Shown: positions 16,743-27,434, counted from the first letter of the stretch. The stretch is DNA of 64,000 nt from Cupriavidus oxalaticus (GCF_016894385.1 NZ_CP069811.1:2270501-2334500), one strand, 5' to 3'. Notes: generated by a model not told the origin, from the sequence alone. Numbers and translations are program-made.

Positions 16743-19700
16743 ATGAATGCCCCCATCCCCCCCGATGCGGCCCGCGAGGCCCTGGTCGCTGCGTCGATCG
16801 ATGACAAGTACGCGCTGGAGTCCGGCCGTGCCTATATGAGCGGCGTCCAGGCCCTGGTGCGCCTGCCGCTGCTGCAGCGCCGGCGCGATGCCGCGGCCGG
16901 CCACAACACCGCCGGCTTTATCTCCGGCTATCGCGGCTCGCCGCTGGGCAGCTATGACCAGGCGCTGTGGCAGGCGCGCGCGCACCTGGCCGCCAGCGAC
17001 GTGGTGTTCAAGCCTGGCGTCAATGAAGAGCTCGGCGTCACCGCGGTGTGGGGCTCGCAGCAGCTGGAGTTCGATGCCGCCAGCAAGAAGTTCGACGGCG
17101 TGTTCGGCATCTGGTACGGCAAGGGCCCCGGCGTGGACCGCAGCGGCGACGCGCTCAAGCACGCCAACCTGGCCGGCACCGCGCCGCTGGGCGGCGTGAT
17201 CGCGCTGGCGGGCGACGACCACGTGTCCAAGAGCAGCACGCTGGCGCACCAGAGCGACCACACCTTCATGGCGTGCGGGCTGCCGGTGTTCTTCCCGGCC
17301 AACGTGCAGGACATCCTCGACCTGGGCGTGCATGCCTTTGCCATGAGCCGCTTCAGCGGGCTATGGTCGGGCATGAAGACAGTGCAGGAAGTGGTGGAAT
17401 CGGGCGCCTCGGTGGTCACCGACGCCGACCGCGTGCGCATCGTGCTGCCGGAGGATTTCATGCAGCCCGGCGGCGGCCTGCATATCCGCTGGCCCGACGA
17501 CCCGCTTGCGGCCGAGGCGCGCATGATGGAGTTCAAGTGGCCGGCGGCGCTGGCCTATGTGCGCGCCAACCGCCTCAACCGCAATGTGATCGAGGGTCCC
17601 GATGACCGGCTGGGCATCATCACCAGCGGCAAGGCCTATAGCGACACGCGCCAGGCGCTGCTGGACCTGGGGCTGGACGATGCCGCCTGCCGCGCCCTCG
17701 GCATCCGCCTGCACAAGGTCAGCGTGGTGTGGCCGCTGGAGCCGGACAGCGTGCGCGAATTCGCGCGCGGCCTGCGCGAGGTGCTGGTGGTCGAGGAAAA
17801 ACGGCCCGTGATCGAGCAGCAGCTTAAGGACGAGTTGTACCACTACCCGCCCGCGGCGCGCCCTGCCGTGTTCGGCAAGTACCACCACAGCGACGGCACC
17901 GGCAGCAACGGCGGCGAGTGGAGCCACCGCAAGCCCGCCGACGACTGGCTGCTGCGCGCCAAGGCCGACCTGTCGCCGGCGCTGGTGGCCAAGGCCATCG
18001 CGCTGCGGCTGAAGGCACTGGGCGTGCCGGCCGACGTGGCCGCGCGCATGGACCAGCGCCTGCAGGAGATCGCCGCCGCCGAACGCGCCACCGCGCAGGG
18101 CGACAGCCGCGCCACCGACCGCCTGCCGTGGTTCTGCCCCGGCTGTCCGCACAACACCAGCACGCGCGTCCCGGAGGGCTCGGTGGCGACCGCCGGCATC
18201 GGCTGCCATGGCATGGTGGTGTGGATGGACCGGTCCACCACCTCGTGGTCGCAGATGGGCGGCGAAGGCGTGCACTGGATGGGCCAGGCGCCCTTCAGCA
18301 AGCGCGCGCACATGTTCGCCAACCTGGGCGACGGCACCTACAACCACTCCGGCCTGCTGGCGGTGCGCCAGTCGATCCACGCCGGCGTGAACCTGACCTA
18401 CAAGATCCTGTTCAACAGCGCCGTGGCCATGACCGGCGGCCAGCCGGTCGACGGCCAGCTCGACGTGCCGGCAATGACGCGCGAACTGGCCGCCGAGGGC
18501 GCGCGCCGGATCGTGGTGGTGACGGACGAGCCGGGCAAGTACAAGGGTGTCGGCAACCTCGCGGCCGGCGTCACCGTGCGCCACCGCGACGAGCTGGACA
18601 CCGTGCAGCGCGAGCTGCGCGAGGTGGCTGGCGTGACCGCGATCATCTACGACCAGGCCTGCGCCACCAAGAAGCGCCGCGAGCGCAAGCGCGGCACCAT
18701 GGCCGACCCGGCGCGGCGCGTGGTCATCAACGAGCTGGTGTGCGAAGGCTGCGGCGACTGCTCGGTGCAGAGCAATTGCCTGGCGGTGCAGCCGGTGGAA
18801 ACCGATTTCGGGCGCAAGCGCAAGGTCAACCAGGACACCTGCAACAAGGACTTCTCCTGCACCAAGGGCTTTTGCCCGAGCTTTGTCACGGTCGAAGGCG
18901 GCCGGCTGAAGAAGCCCGCGCCGTCCGCCGGCGGCAAGGCCACGCCGCCGGCGATCCCGATGCCCGCGCTGCCGGACGCCGGCAAGCCGCAGCGCATCGT
19001 GGTGGCGGGCATCGGCGGCACCGGCATCGTCACCATCGGCGCCGTGCTCGGCATGGCCGCGCACCTGGAAGGCAAGGGCGTGATCACGCAAGACGCGACC
19101 GGCATGGCACAGATGGGCGGCGCCACCTGGAGCCATATCCAGATCGCCGCCAGCCCCGACGCGCTGCATGCCAGCCGCGTCGACCTGGGCATGGCCGACC
19201 TGGTGATCGCCTGCGACACCGTGGTCGCAGCCGGCAAGGCATCGCTGGCGGCGATGTCGGCACGGACCTATGTGGTGCTGAACAGCCACCTGACCCCCAC
19301 CGCGGCATTCGTGCGCAACCCCGACTGGGATCCGCAGGCCGACGAGGCGGTGGCGCGCATCGCGCGCGCCGTCGGCGAAGGACAACTGGCCAGCTTCGAC
19401 GCCGAGCAGGTCGCGAAGCAGTTGCTGGGCCAGTCGATCTTCGCCAACCTGCTGCTGCTCGGCTATGCCTGGCAGCAAGGCAAGCTGCCGCTGTCGCACG
19501 CGGCGCTGATGCGGGCCATCGAGCTCAACGGCGTGCAGGTGGACAGCAACAAGGCGGCGTTCGAATGGGGGCGCCTGTGCGCGCACGACATATCGAAGCT
19601 GCCGTCGCAGCCGGCCGGCTCGCAGGTGATCCAGTTCGTGCGCAAGGTGCCGCTGGCGGAACTGGTGCGCAAGCACGCCGGGTTCCTGGCCGGCTACCAG

Positions 19701-20312
19701 AACCGGGCTTATGCGGCGCAATACGAGTCGTTCGTCAGCCGCGTCAGCGCAGCGGAATCGGTGCTCGGAGGCACCCGCCTCGGCGAAGCCGTGGCCCGCT
19801 CGCTGTTCAAGCTGATGGCCTATAAAGACGAATATGAGGTGGCGCGCCTGCACACCGGCGCCGCCTTCCGCGAGCAGATCGCGTCGATGTTCGAAGGCAA
19901 GGTCCGCCTGGTGCACCACCTCGCGCCGCCGCTGCTGGCGCGCAGGAACGGGGACGGCGAGCCGGTCAAGGGGGCTTACGGCCCATGGATGCGCCACGCC
20001 TTCGGCGTGCTGGCCCGCCTCAGGGGCCTGCGCGGCACGCCGTTCGATCCCTTCGGCTACACGCAGGAACGCAAGCAGGAACGCGCGCTGATCGGCGAAT
20101 ACCGGCGCAGCATCGAAGCCTTGCTGCCGGCACTTTCCGCGCACAACCTCGAACTGGCACTGGAGATCGCGCGGCTGCCGCAGGAGATCCGCGGCTACGG
20201 CCACGTCAAGGCGCGCAACCTCGCCGCCACGCGCACGCGCTGGGAGCGGTTGATGGCGCAGTGGCGCGCGGGCGGCACGCAGGCTCCGGCCCGGACCAGC
20301 GCGGCGGCATAG
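16743..20312 (+). CDS. indolepyruvate ferredoxin oxidoreductase, fused alpha-beta type
   Basis: A 1189-residue enzyme that decarboxylates arylpyruvates or branched 2-oxoacids to acyl-CoA with ferredoxin as acceptor. Domain order: an N-terminal pyruvate-ferredoxin-type domain; a GCPHNTSTRVPEG motif near residue 466; a thiamine-diphosphate site, GDGTYNHSG, near 529; a cysteine-rich segment with CEGCGDCS and CNKDFSCTKGFC near 665-710 for iron-sulfur clusters; the gamma domain beginning VVAGIGGTGIVTIGAVLG near 754; and the C-terminal DUF6537-like region. This single long chain is the aerobic proteobacterial type. It follows the Ldh_2 gene by 93 bp and precedes a Bug receptor and the Liv importer, suggesting catabolism of imported amino-acid-derived oxoacids. 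Confidence 0.93.
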   Translation: MNAPIPPDAAREALVAASIDDKYALESGRAYMSGVQALVRLPLLQRRRDAAAGHNTAGFISGYRGSPLGSYDQALWQARAHLAASDVVFKPGVNEELGVTAVWGSQQLEFDAASKKFDGVFGIWYGKGPGVDRSGDALKHANLAGTAPLGGVIALAGDDHVSKSSTLAHQSDHTFMACGLPVFFPANVQDILDLGVHAFAMSRFSGLWSGMKTVQEVVESGASVVTDADRVRIVLPEDFMQPGGGLHIRWPDDPLAAEARMMEFKWPAALAYVRANRLNRNVIEGPDDRLGIITSGKAYSDTRQALLDLGLDDAACRALGIRLHKVSVVWPLEPDSVREFARGLREVLVVEEKRPVIEQQLKDELYHYPPAARPAVFGKYHHSDGTGSNGGEWSHRKPADDWLLRAKADLSPALVAKAIALRLKALGVPADVAARMDQRLQEIAAAERATAQGDSRATDRLPWFCPGCPHNTSTRVPEGSVATAGIGCHGMVVWMDRSTTSWSQMGGEGVHWMGQAPFSKRAHMFANLGDGTYNHSGLLAVRQSIHAGVNLTYKILFNSAVAMTGGQPVDGQLDVPAMTRELAAEGARRIVVVTDEPGKYKGVGNLAAGVTVRHRDELDTVQRELREVAGVTAIIYDQACATKKRRERKRGTMADPARRVVINELVCEGCGDCSVQSNCLAVQPVETDFGRKRKVNQDTCNKDFSCTKGFCPSFVTVEGGRLKKPAPSAGGKATPPAIPMPALPDAGKPQRIVVAGIGGTGIVTIGAVLGMAAHLEGKGVITQDATGMAQMGGATWSHIQIAASPDALHASRVDLGMADLVIACDTVVAAGKASLAAMSARTYVVLNSHLTPTAAFVRNPDWDPQADEAVARIARAVGEGQLASFDAEQVAKQLLGQSIFANLLLLGYAWQQGKLPLSHAALMRAIELNGVQVDSNKAAFEWGRLCAHDISKLPSQPAGSQVIQFVRKVPLAELVRKHAGFLAGYQNRAYAAQYESFVSRVSAAESVLGGTRLGEAVARSLFKLMAYKDEYEVARLHTGAAFREQIASMFEGKVRLVHHLAPPLLARRNGDGEPVKGAYGPWMRHAFGVLARLRGLRGTPFDPFGYTQERKQERALIGEYRRSIEALLPALSAHNLELALEIARLPQEIRGYGHVKARNLAATRTRWERLMAQWRAGGTQAPARTSAAA

Positions 20313-20409
20313 GCAAACGCAAACGGCATCCACGACAGACTGAAGACAGCGAACGGGCCCTGGCCGCTGCGGCCGCGGATCCCGCCAGAGAAACAGCGAG
20401 GAGACAACG

Positions 20410-21405
20410 ATGATGACGACCGTACTGAACCGCTTTGGCCGTGCCCTGGGCGCGATTGCACTTGCCACCTCACTTGCCGCCTGCGCCACCGGCGCGCTGG
20501 CGCAGGGCGGATATCCCAACCGCCCGATCCGCATCATCGTGCCCTGGCCCGCGGGCGGCGGTGTCGACGCCGTCACGCGCACGGTGGCCGAGAAGATGAG
20601 CGCCAGCCTGGGCCAGCAGGTGATCGTCGACAACCGGCCCGGCGCCACCGGCAATATCGGCGCCGGCATGGGCGCGAAGGCGGCACCCGACGGCTACACG
20701 CTGCTGGTCGCCAGCGCGCCGATGGCGATCAATGCCAGCCTGCACAAGAACCTGCCGTTCGACCTGGGCAAGGACTTCGCGCCGCTGGGCCTGATGGCAA
20801 GCTCGCCCTACATGCTGGTGGTCAACCCGTCGGTGGCCGGATCGGTCAAGGAACTGGTGGAGCGCGCCAGGGCGGAGCCCGGCAAGCTCAGCTATGCCTC
20901 GGTCGGGCCGGGCACGCAGCAGAACGTGGTCAGCGAGGTATTCAAGGAAAGCGCCCATGTCAACGTCGTGCACGCCCCCTACAAGGGTGGCCCGCAGGCG
21001 CTGACCGACATGGCGGGCGGGCATATCCACATGATGTTCCACGGCGTGCCGGCGGTGATGCCATTCGTCAAGGGCGGCCAGCTCAAGGCCATTGCCGTGG
21101 CGAGCAAGCAGCGCCTGCCGCTGTTCCCCGACGTGCCGACCATGGCGGAGGCCGGCTTCCCGGGCATCGAGGCCAGCGAATGGTATGGCCTGGTGGCGCC
21201 GGCCGGCACGCCCAAGGACATCGTTGCCCTGCTCGGCAAGGAAATCGACAAGGCGCTGAACGCGCCCGGCGTGCGCCAGCAGCTGGCCAGCAAGGGCTAT
21301 GACCCGGCCGCGCAGAGCTCGCCGGACCAGTTCGCTTCCTTCATGGCCGCCGAGCAGAAGAAGTGGGCGCTGGCGATCAAGCAGACCGGGTTCCGCCTGG
21401 AGTAA
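20410..21405 (+). CDS. Bug/TctC-family periplasmic substrate-binding protein
   Basis: A 331-residue extracytoplasmic receptor of the tripartite tricarboxylate transporter type. The export signal ends in [16 protein letters not shown], which contains both a lipobox-like LAAC and a signal-peptidase-I site ALA-Q, so the mode of anchoring is uncertain. The family signatures are [19 protein letters not shown], the [12 protein letters not shown] loop, and the C-terminal [11 protein letters not shown]. Bug ligands are usually carboxylates. No TctA/TctB pair is adjacent; the only pair in the window lies 13 kb away. AGGAGACAACG precedes the start, which could be either of two consecutive ATGs. Confidence 0.92.
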   Translation: MMTTVLNRFGRALGAIALATSLAACATGALAQGGYPNRPIRIIVPWPAGGGVDAVTRTVAEKMSASLGQQVIVDNRPGATGNIGAGMGAKAAPDGYTLLVASAPMAINASLHKNLPFDLGKDFAPLGLMASSPYMLVVNPSVAGSVKELVERARAEPGKLSYASVGPGTQQNVVSEVFKESAHVNVVHAPYKGGPQALTDMAGGHIHMMFHGVPAVMPFVKGGQLKAIAVASKQRLPLFPDVPTMAEAGFPGIEASEWYGLVAPAGTPKDIVALLGKEIDKALNAPGVRQQLASKGYDPAAQSSPDQFASFMAAEQKKWALAIKQTGFRLE

Positions 21406-21703
21406 GCGACCACCATCGCCCGCTCGCATTCCCCATCCTGCCTGCCTCCGCAATCGGGACGACGCTTCCGGCGCCGTACCGATTGGGGCTTACCCGAGGG
21501 TTTCGCTGTCGCTATTTCGCCGTGCGGAATTGTCAGCCGGTTTCCTTGACGATGCCGCGAAGCCTGTGCAAAAGTCGGTGAAAACGAACGATCGTGCGGG
21601 AATATTTCCCGACACCTCGTCACCGGGCTTCGCTGCCGCCGATGGCACAGCGGCGCCCGGCAAGCCGGGCGGCCACGTTGCCGCATCGCACAGGAGACAG
21701 CCC

Positions 21704-21841
21704 ATGCAGTATCCGCACCCCGCGTCCGCGCATCCGCCCCGTGACCGTCACGGCGCGATCCCGGCCACGCCGACCGGCCCGCGCCAGCCAGGCGCCGGCG
21801 CCCGCCATCTGGCGCGCACGGCGCGCACGCCGCGCACCTGA
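21704..21841 (+). CDS. possible 45-residue leader peptide or remnant ORF
   Basis: In the 554-bp gap between the Bug gene and livH, an ATG preceded by AGGAGACAGCCC opens a 45-codon frame rich in Pro, Arg, His and Ala. No family is recognised and composition alone does not support a folded protein. Its stop codon lies in the base of a strong hairpin (21839-21897). It could be a leader peptide ahead of the Liv operon or a chance ORF. I see nothing else coding in 21406-21959. Confidence 0.3.
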   Translation: MQYPHPASAHPPRDRHGAIPATPTGPRQPGAGARHLARTARTPRT

Positions 21842-21897
21842 TCCCCACACGCCCCGAATTCTTGCGTGGCAGCGCCTGGCGCTGCCACGAGGGATCA
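21839..21897. promoter_or_regulatory. nested hairpin before livH
   Basis: The outer stem TGATCCC (21839-21845) pairs with GGGATCA (21891-21897). The inner stem GTGGCAGCGC (21866-21875) pairs with GCGCTGCCAC (21879-21888) around a 3-nt loop. There is no T-run, so it is not a classical terminator. It lies about 60 bp before the livH start and overlaps the small ORF stop, as an attenuator or processing site might. Confidence 0.4.
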
Positions 21898-21959
21898 CGC
21901 GCGGCAACTTGCCGGCGCGTGCCTGGATTTCCGATTCGCGAACCGCATGAGGTAACCCC

Positions 21960-22823
21960 GTGGCATTGTTCCTTCAACAGATACTCAACGGCCTGACGCT
22001 GGGTGGCGTCTACAGCCTGGTGGCGCTTGGCCTGACCCTGGTCTACGGCATCCTGCACGTGCCCAATTTCGCGCACGGCGCGTTCTACATGGCCGGCGCC
22101 TACGTGTCGTACTACCTGATGACGGCGCTGGGCGTGAACTACTGGCTGGCCATGGTCGGCGCCGCGCTGGTGGTGGCGGTGCTGTCGATGCTGGCCGACC
22201 GGCTGGTGTTCCATCCGCTGCGCAACGCGCCCGAGCTGCACGACATGATCGCGGCCATCGGCATCCTGCTGTTCCTGGAGGCCGGCGCGCAGGCGCTGTG
22301 GGGCGCGGACTTCCATCGCATGCCGACACCGTACGGGCAGATCGTCGATATCTTCGGCCTGACCGCGCCGCTGCAGCGCCTGCTGATCATCGGCGCCGCG
22401 TTTGCGCTGATGGTGCTGCTGCACCTGTTCCTCACGCGCACCATGACCGGCGCCACCATCATGGCGATGGCGCAGAACCGCGACGGCGCCGCGCTGGTCG
22501 GCATCGACGCGACGCGCGTCACGCTGCTGGTCTTCGCCATCTCCGGCGCACTGGCCGCGATCGCCGCCACGCTGTACGCGCCGATCAACCTGGTCTACCC
22601 GAGCATGGGCAACCTGGTGATCACCAAGGCCTTCGTCATCATCATCCTGGGCGGCATGGGCAGCATCCCCGGCGCCATCGTCGGCGGGCTGATCATCGGC
22701 ATGGCCGAGAGCTTCGGCGGCTTCTACGTTTCCACCGACTACAAGGACATCATCGCCTTCGTGCTGCTGGTGGTGATCCTGTCGATCCGGCCGCAGGGCC
22801 TGTTTGCCGGCAAGGCAGCCTGA
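21960..22823 (+). CDS. livH: branched-chain amino-acid-type ABC transporter permease
   Basis: A 287-residue LivH-family permease with about eight membrane segments. The start is a GTG at 21960 with GAGGTAA upstream and opens LFLQQILNGLTLGGVYSLVA, the usual LivH beginning. The cytoplasmic EAA-like coupling region AMAQNRDGAALVGIDATRVT is near residue 165. It pairs with LivM to form the membrane channel. The Liv family also carries aromatic compounds, amides and dicarboxylates, so the substrate is open. It is the first gene of a tightly packed livHMGF set. Confidence 0.92.
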   Translation: MALFLQQILNGLTLGGVYSLVALGLTLVYGILHVPNFAHGAFYMAGAYVSYYLMTALGVNYWLAMVGAALVVAVLSMLADRLVFHPLRNAPELHDMIAAIGILLFLEAGAQALWGADFHRMPTPYGQIVDIFGLTAPLQRLLIIGAAFALMVLLHLFLTRTMTGATIMAMAQNRDGAALVGIDATRVTLLVFAISGALAAIAATLYAPINLVYPSMGNLVITKAFVIIILGGMGSIPGAIVGGLIIGMAESFGGFYVSTDYKDIIAFVLLVVILSIRPQGLFAGKAA

Positions 22824-22836
22824 GGAGGGGCACAAC

Positions 22837-23866
22837 ATGAAAGCACTGCAAGGAAAGACCGGCTGGATGCTGCTGCTGGCTCTCGCCATCGCGTTCCCGC
22901 TGGTCACGCCCAACAGCTACTACCTGACCGTGATGACGCTGGCCTTCATCTATGCCATCGCCACGCTCGGGCTCAACCTGATCACCGGCTACACCGGCCA
23001 GCTGAACCTCGCGCACGGCGGCTTCATGGCGATCGGCGCCTACACGCTGGGCATCCTGACCGTGGATCACCAGGTGCCGTTCTGGCTCGCCTTCGTGCTG
23101 GCCGGCGTGGTCTGCATGGTGCTGGGCTACGTGGTCGGCGTGGTGTCGCTGCGGCTGAAGGGCCATTACTTCTCGATCTTCACCATGTGCATCGGCTACA
23201 TCATCTACCTGGTGATCGAGAAGTGGGAAAGCCTGACGCACGGCACCGTGGGGCTGATCGGCATCCCGGTGCCGGCATCGATCGGGCCGCTCGCCTTCGA
23301 CAGCGTGCAGGCGCAGTACTACCTGGTGCTGTTCTTCCTGGCGGTGGGTACGTTCCTGATGCACCGGATCGTCACCTCGCTGCTGGGCCGCAGCTTCATG
23401 GCCGTGCGCAACAGCGACGCGCTGGCCGAAGCGCTGGGCATCAACCTGATGCGCACCAAGGTGCTGTCGTTCGTGCTGTCGGTGGGTTACGCCGGTCTTG
23501 CCGGCGCGCTGTACGCCGGCCAGGTGCGCTTCCTGGGACCGGACATCGCCCGCACCGACCTGACCTTCGACATGGTGATGTCGATGCTGGTGGGCGGCAT
23601 CGGCACCCTGTTCGGGCCCCTGCTGGGCGCGGTGCTGGTGCCGTGGATCACGCAGTCGCTGCAGTTCATGCAGGACTACCGCATGCTGGTGTTCGGCCCG
23701 GTGCTGATCCTGCTGATCATCTTCGTGCCGGACGGCATCGTGGGTTCTTTCCTGAAGAAGCAGGCGCGCAAGGCCGCCGCCGCACGCCGCGCTGTACCCG
23801 CGCGGCCCGCGCAACCCGCCGCTGCCGGCAACAACGCTGTCCCGACCACCCGCGCCGGAGCCGACC

Positions 23867-23874
<8 letters not shown>
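22837..23874 (+). CDS. livM: branched-chain amino-acid-type ABC transporter permease
   Basis: A 345-residue LivM-family permease with about nine to ten membrane segments. The characteristic TLGLNLITGYTGQLNLAHGG is near residue 46, and the coupling loop AVRNSDALAEALGINL near 190. The ATG at 22837 has GAGGAGGGG upstream; the longer frame begins inside livH. The C-terminus ends in an unusual Ala/Arg/Pro-rich tail after LKKQARKAAAARR. It overlaps livG by 8 bp. Confidence 0.92.
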
Positions 23875-24617
<743 letters not shown>

Positions 24618-24631
<14 letters not shown>

Positions 24632-25325
24632 ACGCGTCTCGCTGTCGTACGGCAGCTTCCGCGCACTGGACAACATCACGCTGCACGCCGGCGCCGGCGA
24701 GCTGGTGGTGCTGCTGGGCGCCAACGGTGCCGGCAAGAGCTCGATCTTCCTGGCCATGAGCGCGATCCACCGCATCAGCGGCGGCAGCATGCGCTTCGAC
24801 GGGCGCGAGCTGTCGGGCATGAAGCCGTCGCAGATCGTGCAGGCGGGGCTGGTGCATTGCCCGGAGGGACGCAAGCTGTTCCCGGCGATGAGCGTGGAGA
24901 AGAACCTGGTGCTGGGCGCGTATGTGCATCGGCGCGATGGGGCCGGGATCCGCAAGACGCTGGAGGAGGTTTATGAGCTCTTTCCGATCCTGAGGCAGAA
25001 GAAGGATGACCCGGCCGGCTCGCTGTCGGGCGGCCAGCAGCAGATGGTCGCACTGGGCCGCGCGCTGATGAGCCGGCCGCGCGCGCTGCTGCTGGACGAG
25101 CCGTCGCTGGGACTGGCGCCGCTGGTGGTCAGGCAGATGTTCGAGATCATCCAGCGCATCAACCGGGCCGGCACCACGGTGCTGCTGGCGGAGCAGAACG
25201 CGTACGCGGCGCTGGGGATCGCGCATCGCGCGTATGTGATCGAGAGCGGGAAGATCGTGATGGAGGGGGATCGGGATACGTTGTTGAGGGACGAGGGGAT
25301 TCGGAAGGCGTATATCGGGGGGTAG
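24618..25325 (+). CDS. livF: ABC transporter ATP-binding protein, LivF type
   Basis: A 235-residue ATPase. It shows Walker A GANGAGKSS near residue 36, the signature LSGGQQQMVALGRALM near 135, Walker B LLLDEPSLGLAP near 157, and the H-loop region LAEQN. The ATG at 24618 has GGGAG upstream and overlaps the end of livG by 14 bp. The segment CPEGRKLFPAMSVEKNL is a LivF hallmark. It is the last of four coupled genes, followed by a pair of REP hairpins before livK. Confidence 0.93.
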
Positions 25326-25349
25326 CACAGGAACTACCGATTGTGTACT

Positions 25350-25469
25350 CCCTCTCCCGCTTGCGGGAGAGGGTTGGGGTGAGGGCCGGGCGTAGCGACG
25401 AAGTGAATACGTCGGCATAGCCACTGCCTGCCCTCACCCCCTGCCCCTCTCCCGCAAGCGGGAGAGGGG
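25350..25469. repeat. REP pair between livF and livK
   Basis: Two near-perfect hairpins of the family CCCTCTCCCGC-NN-GCGGGAGAGGG lie at 25350-25373 and 25444-25469, in opposite orientation. The flanking TTGGGGTGAGGGC faces GCCCTCACCCC, so the whole forms a BIME-like composite. Further copies lie at 26766-26793, 36845-36873 and 63665-63693. It sits within the liv transcription unit and could stabilise upstream mRNA. Confidence 0.85.
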
Positions 25470-25535
25470 AGCAAACCAAGCGGTCGTCAAGGGACAGCAG
25501 ACATAACAAGCGCAGTACATCCAGGAGACATAGCA

Positions 25536-26717
25536 ATGCAAAGCAACATCATGCGCCGTATCTTCCCGCTGGCCGCCACCGCCGTGGCCGCCATGTCCAC
25601 CATCGTGGCTTCCGGCGCCGCGCTGGCGCAGGAAGTCGTCAAGATCGGCTACACCGGCCCGCTCTCCGGCGGTGCCGCGCTGTACGGCAAGAACGTGCTG
25701 TCGGGCGTGCAGATGGCCGTGGACGAGATCAACGCCGCGGGCCTTGAGGTCAAGGGCAAGAAGGTCAAGCTGGAAGTGGTGGCGCTGGATGACAAGTACT
25801 CGCCCGCCGAAGCCGCCATCAACGGCCGCCGGCTGGTGCAGCAGCACAAGACCGCGGCGGTCTTCGTGCCGCACTCGGGCGGCATCTTCGCGCTGCAGGC
25901 CTTCAACGAGCAGGAAAAATTCATGGTGATGGCCTATTCCAGCGTGCCACGCATCACCGATGCCGGCAACAAGCTGACCATCCGCATCCCGCCGGCCTAT
26001 ACCGGCTATATCGAGCCGTTCATCAAGGCGCAGATGAAGCGCTACGGCAAGAACGTGGCGCTGACGCCGGCGGATCACGACTATGCCAAGGCGTGGGTGC
26101 AGGCCTTCGTGCCGGCCTGGGAATCGGCCGGCGGCAAGGTGGTGGCCAACAACCCGATGTCGTACACCAAGGCGACCGACTTCTACAGCGGCGTGTCGCG
26201 CGCCATCAGCGAGAAACCGGACGTGATGTTCGTCGGCGGTCCGTCCGAGCCGACCGCGCTGGTGGTCAAGCAGGCGCGCGAACTGGGCTTCAAGGGCGGC
26301 TTTATCGTGATGGACCAGGCCAAGATGGACGAGATGGCCAGGGTCACCAACGGGCTGTCGATGCTGGAAGGCTCGATCGGCGTGCTGCCGCTGGTCAACG
26401 ACAACCGCCCGGCGGCGCAGGCGTTCAATGCCAAGTACAAGAAGCTGCATGGCGGGCGCGACGCGACCACCGAGATGTCGCTGAACTACACCATGGTCTA
26501 TGCGCTGGCCGGCGCCATGAAGCTGGCGGGCACCACCAGCGATGCCACGGCAATCCGCGCAAAGATGCCCGACGCGGTGAAGGGGCTGGCCAGGGAGGTC
26601 AATCCCAATGAGGTCGACGGCATCGACGCCAAGGGTGGCTCGATGGCCGATACCGTGGTGGGCTGGGTACAGAACGGCAAGATCTCGCAGGTGCGATTGT
26701 CGGAGCTGGCCAAGTAA
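25536..26717 (+). CDS. livK: branched-chain amino-acid-type ABC transporter substrate-binding protein
   Basis: A 393-residue periplasmic receptor of the Leu/Ile/Val-binding (Peripla_BP_6) family. A signal peptide with cleavage near ASGAALA-QEVV is followed by VKIGYTGPLSGGAALYGKN, the standard opening; the hinge and second lobe are complete. It belongs with livHMGF upstream. Separation by a REP pair may allow higher expression of the receptor. The amino-acid-binding residues cannot be read with confidence, so the ligand could be an aromatic or short-chain acid. Confidence 0.92.
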   Translation: MQSNIMRRIFPLAATAVAAMSTIVASGAALAQEVVKIGYTGPLSGGAALYGKNVLSGVQMAVDEINAAGLEVKGKKVKLEVVALDDKYSPAEAAINGRRLVQQHKTAAVFVPHSGGIFALQAFNEQEKFMVMAYSSVPRITDAGNKLTIRIPPAYTGYIEPFIKAQMKRYGKNVALTPADHDYAKAWVQAFVPAWESAGGKVVANNPMSYTKATDFYSGVSRAISEKPDVMFVGGPSEPTALVVKQARELGFKGGFIVMDQAKMDEMARVTNGLSMLEGSIGVLPLVNDNRPAAQAFNAKYKKLHGGRDATTEMSLNYTMVYALAGAMKLAGTTSDATAIRAKMPDAVKGLAREVNPNEVDGIDAKGGSMADTVVGWVQNGKISQVRLSELAK

Positions 26718-26765
26718 GCTGACTGAGTAATGCCAGCCGCGCCGGAAAAGCCCTGCGGCTGTTTG

Positions 26766-26793
26766 CTCCCTCTCCCGCAAGCGGGAGAGGGAG
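26766..26793. repeat. REP hairpin after livK
   Basis: A perfect 13-bp inverted repeat, CTCCCTCTCCCGC-AA-GCGGGAGAGGGAG. It lies in the convergent gap between livK and the J-domain gene and is the same family as the pair before livK. Confidence 0.85.
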
Positions 26794-26852
26794 TACCCAA
26801 TCAGCACGTTTGAGACACAGGGCGAGCCGATGGCCCGCCCGTCTGCGCGCTG

Positions 26853-27434
26853 CTACGAGCGAACGCCGAACAGGCCGTGCCAGAACGAATCGAAGGCACC
26901 GGGATGGCGCCTGTGGCGCTCCGGGGTGTCGTGGCCTGATGCTGCTGCCGGCTCGGGCGCTTGCGCGGCAGCCGCGCTGGCCTGCCGCGATGCCTGCAAG
27001 GCCGAAACGCTGTCGGCAATGCGAGCCGCCAGCTCCGCCTCGCAATCCCGGCCGAGCAGCACGCCAAACAGGACATCGCGGTTGTGGCCGTCATCGGCAA
27101 AGCGCATGGCGATGGCGACCATCTTCTCGTACTGTTCCTGCGCAACGCGCTGGGCCTCGCGCTGCGCGGCGCGCTCCTGCTCTTCCTGTGCTTCCTGCTC
27201 CACCTGCCAGCGGCGCATCTCGCGCTCGAATACTTCGTCGTAGATCTGGCGCTGTTCGGCGTCGGACAGGATCGCGTAGGCGTCGCGGATTTCCTGGAAG
27301 GCCGCGTGCGCCTCGGCCTCGCGGCCGAGGTTGCGGTCCGGATGCCATTTCATTGCGGCGCGCCGGTACGCCTGCTTGATCTCGTCAAGGGTGGCGTCGG
27401 CTTGCACGCCTAAGGTCGCGTAAAGAGTGGTCAT
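26853..27434 (-). CDS. J-domain (DnaJ-like) protein
   Basis: A 193-residue protein with an N-terminal J domain (residues 1-70) including the catalytic HPD in MKWHPDRN and the helix IRDAYAILSDAEQRQIYD. The rest is a long charged helix rich in Glu, Gln and Arg (about 70-110) and an Ala-rich C-terminus; there is no Gly/Phe or zinc-finger region, so it is a type III J protein. It would recruit and stimulate a DnaK/Hsp70 partner, with the client unknown. It ends convergent with livK. Confidence 0.88.
   Translation of the reverse strand: MTTLYATLGVQADATLDEIKQAYRRAAMKWHPDRNLGREAEAHAAFQEIRDAYAILSDAEQRQIYDEVFEREMRRWQVEQEAQEEQERAAQREAQRVAQEQYEKMVAIAMRFADDGHNRDVLFGVLLGRDCEAELAARIADSVSALQASRQASAAAAQAPEPAAASGHDTPERHRRHPGAFDSFWHGLFGVRS

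Noticed and set aside
17361..20669. 1102-codon minus-strand ORF opposite the indolepyruvate oxidoreductase
   Set aside because: Shadow of the third-position GC bias; the plus strand has clear iron-sulfur and thiamine motifs.
21299..21841. 180-codon ORF overlapping the end of the Bug gene
   Set aside because: Its first third lies out of frame inside a well-supported gene; only the final 45 codons, with their own ribosome-binding site, deserve mention.
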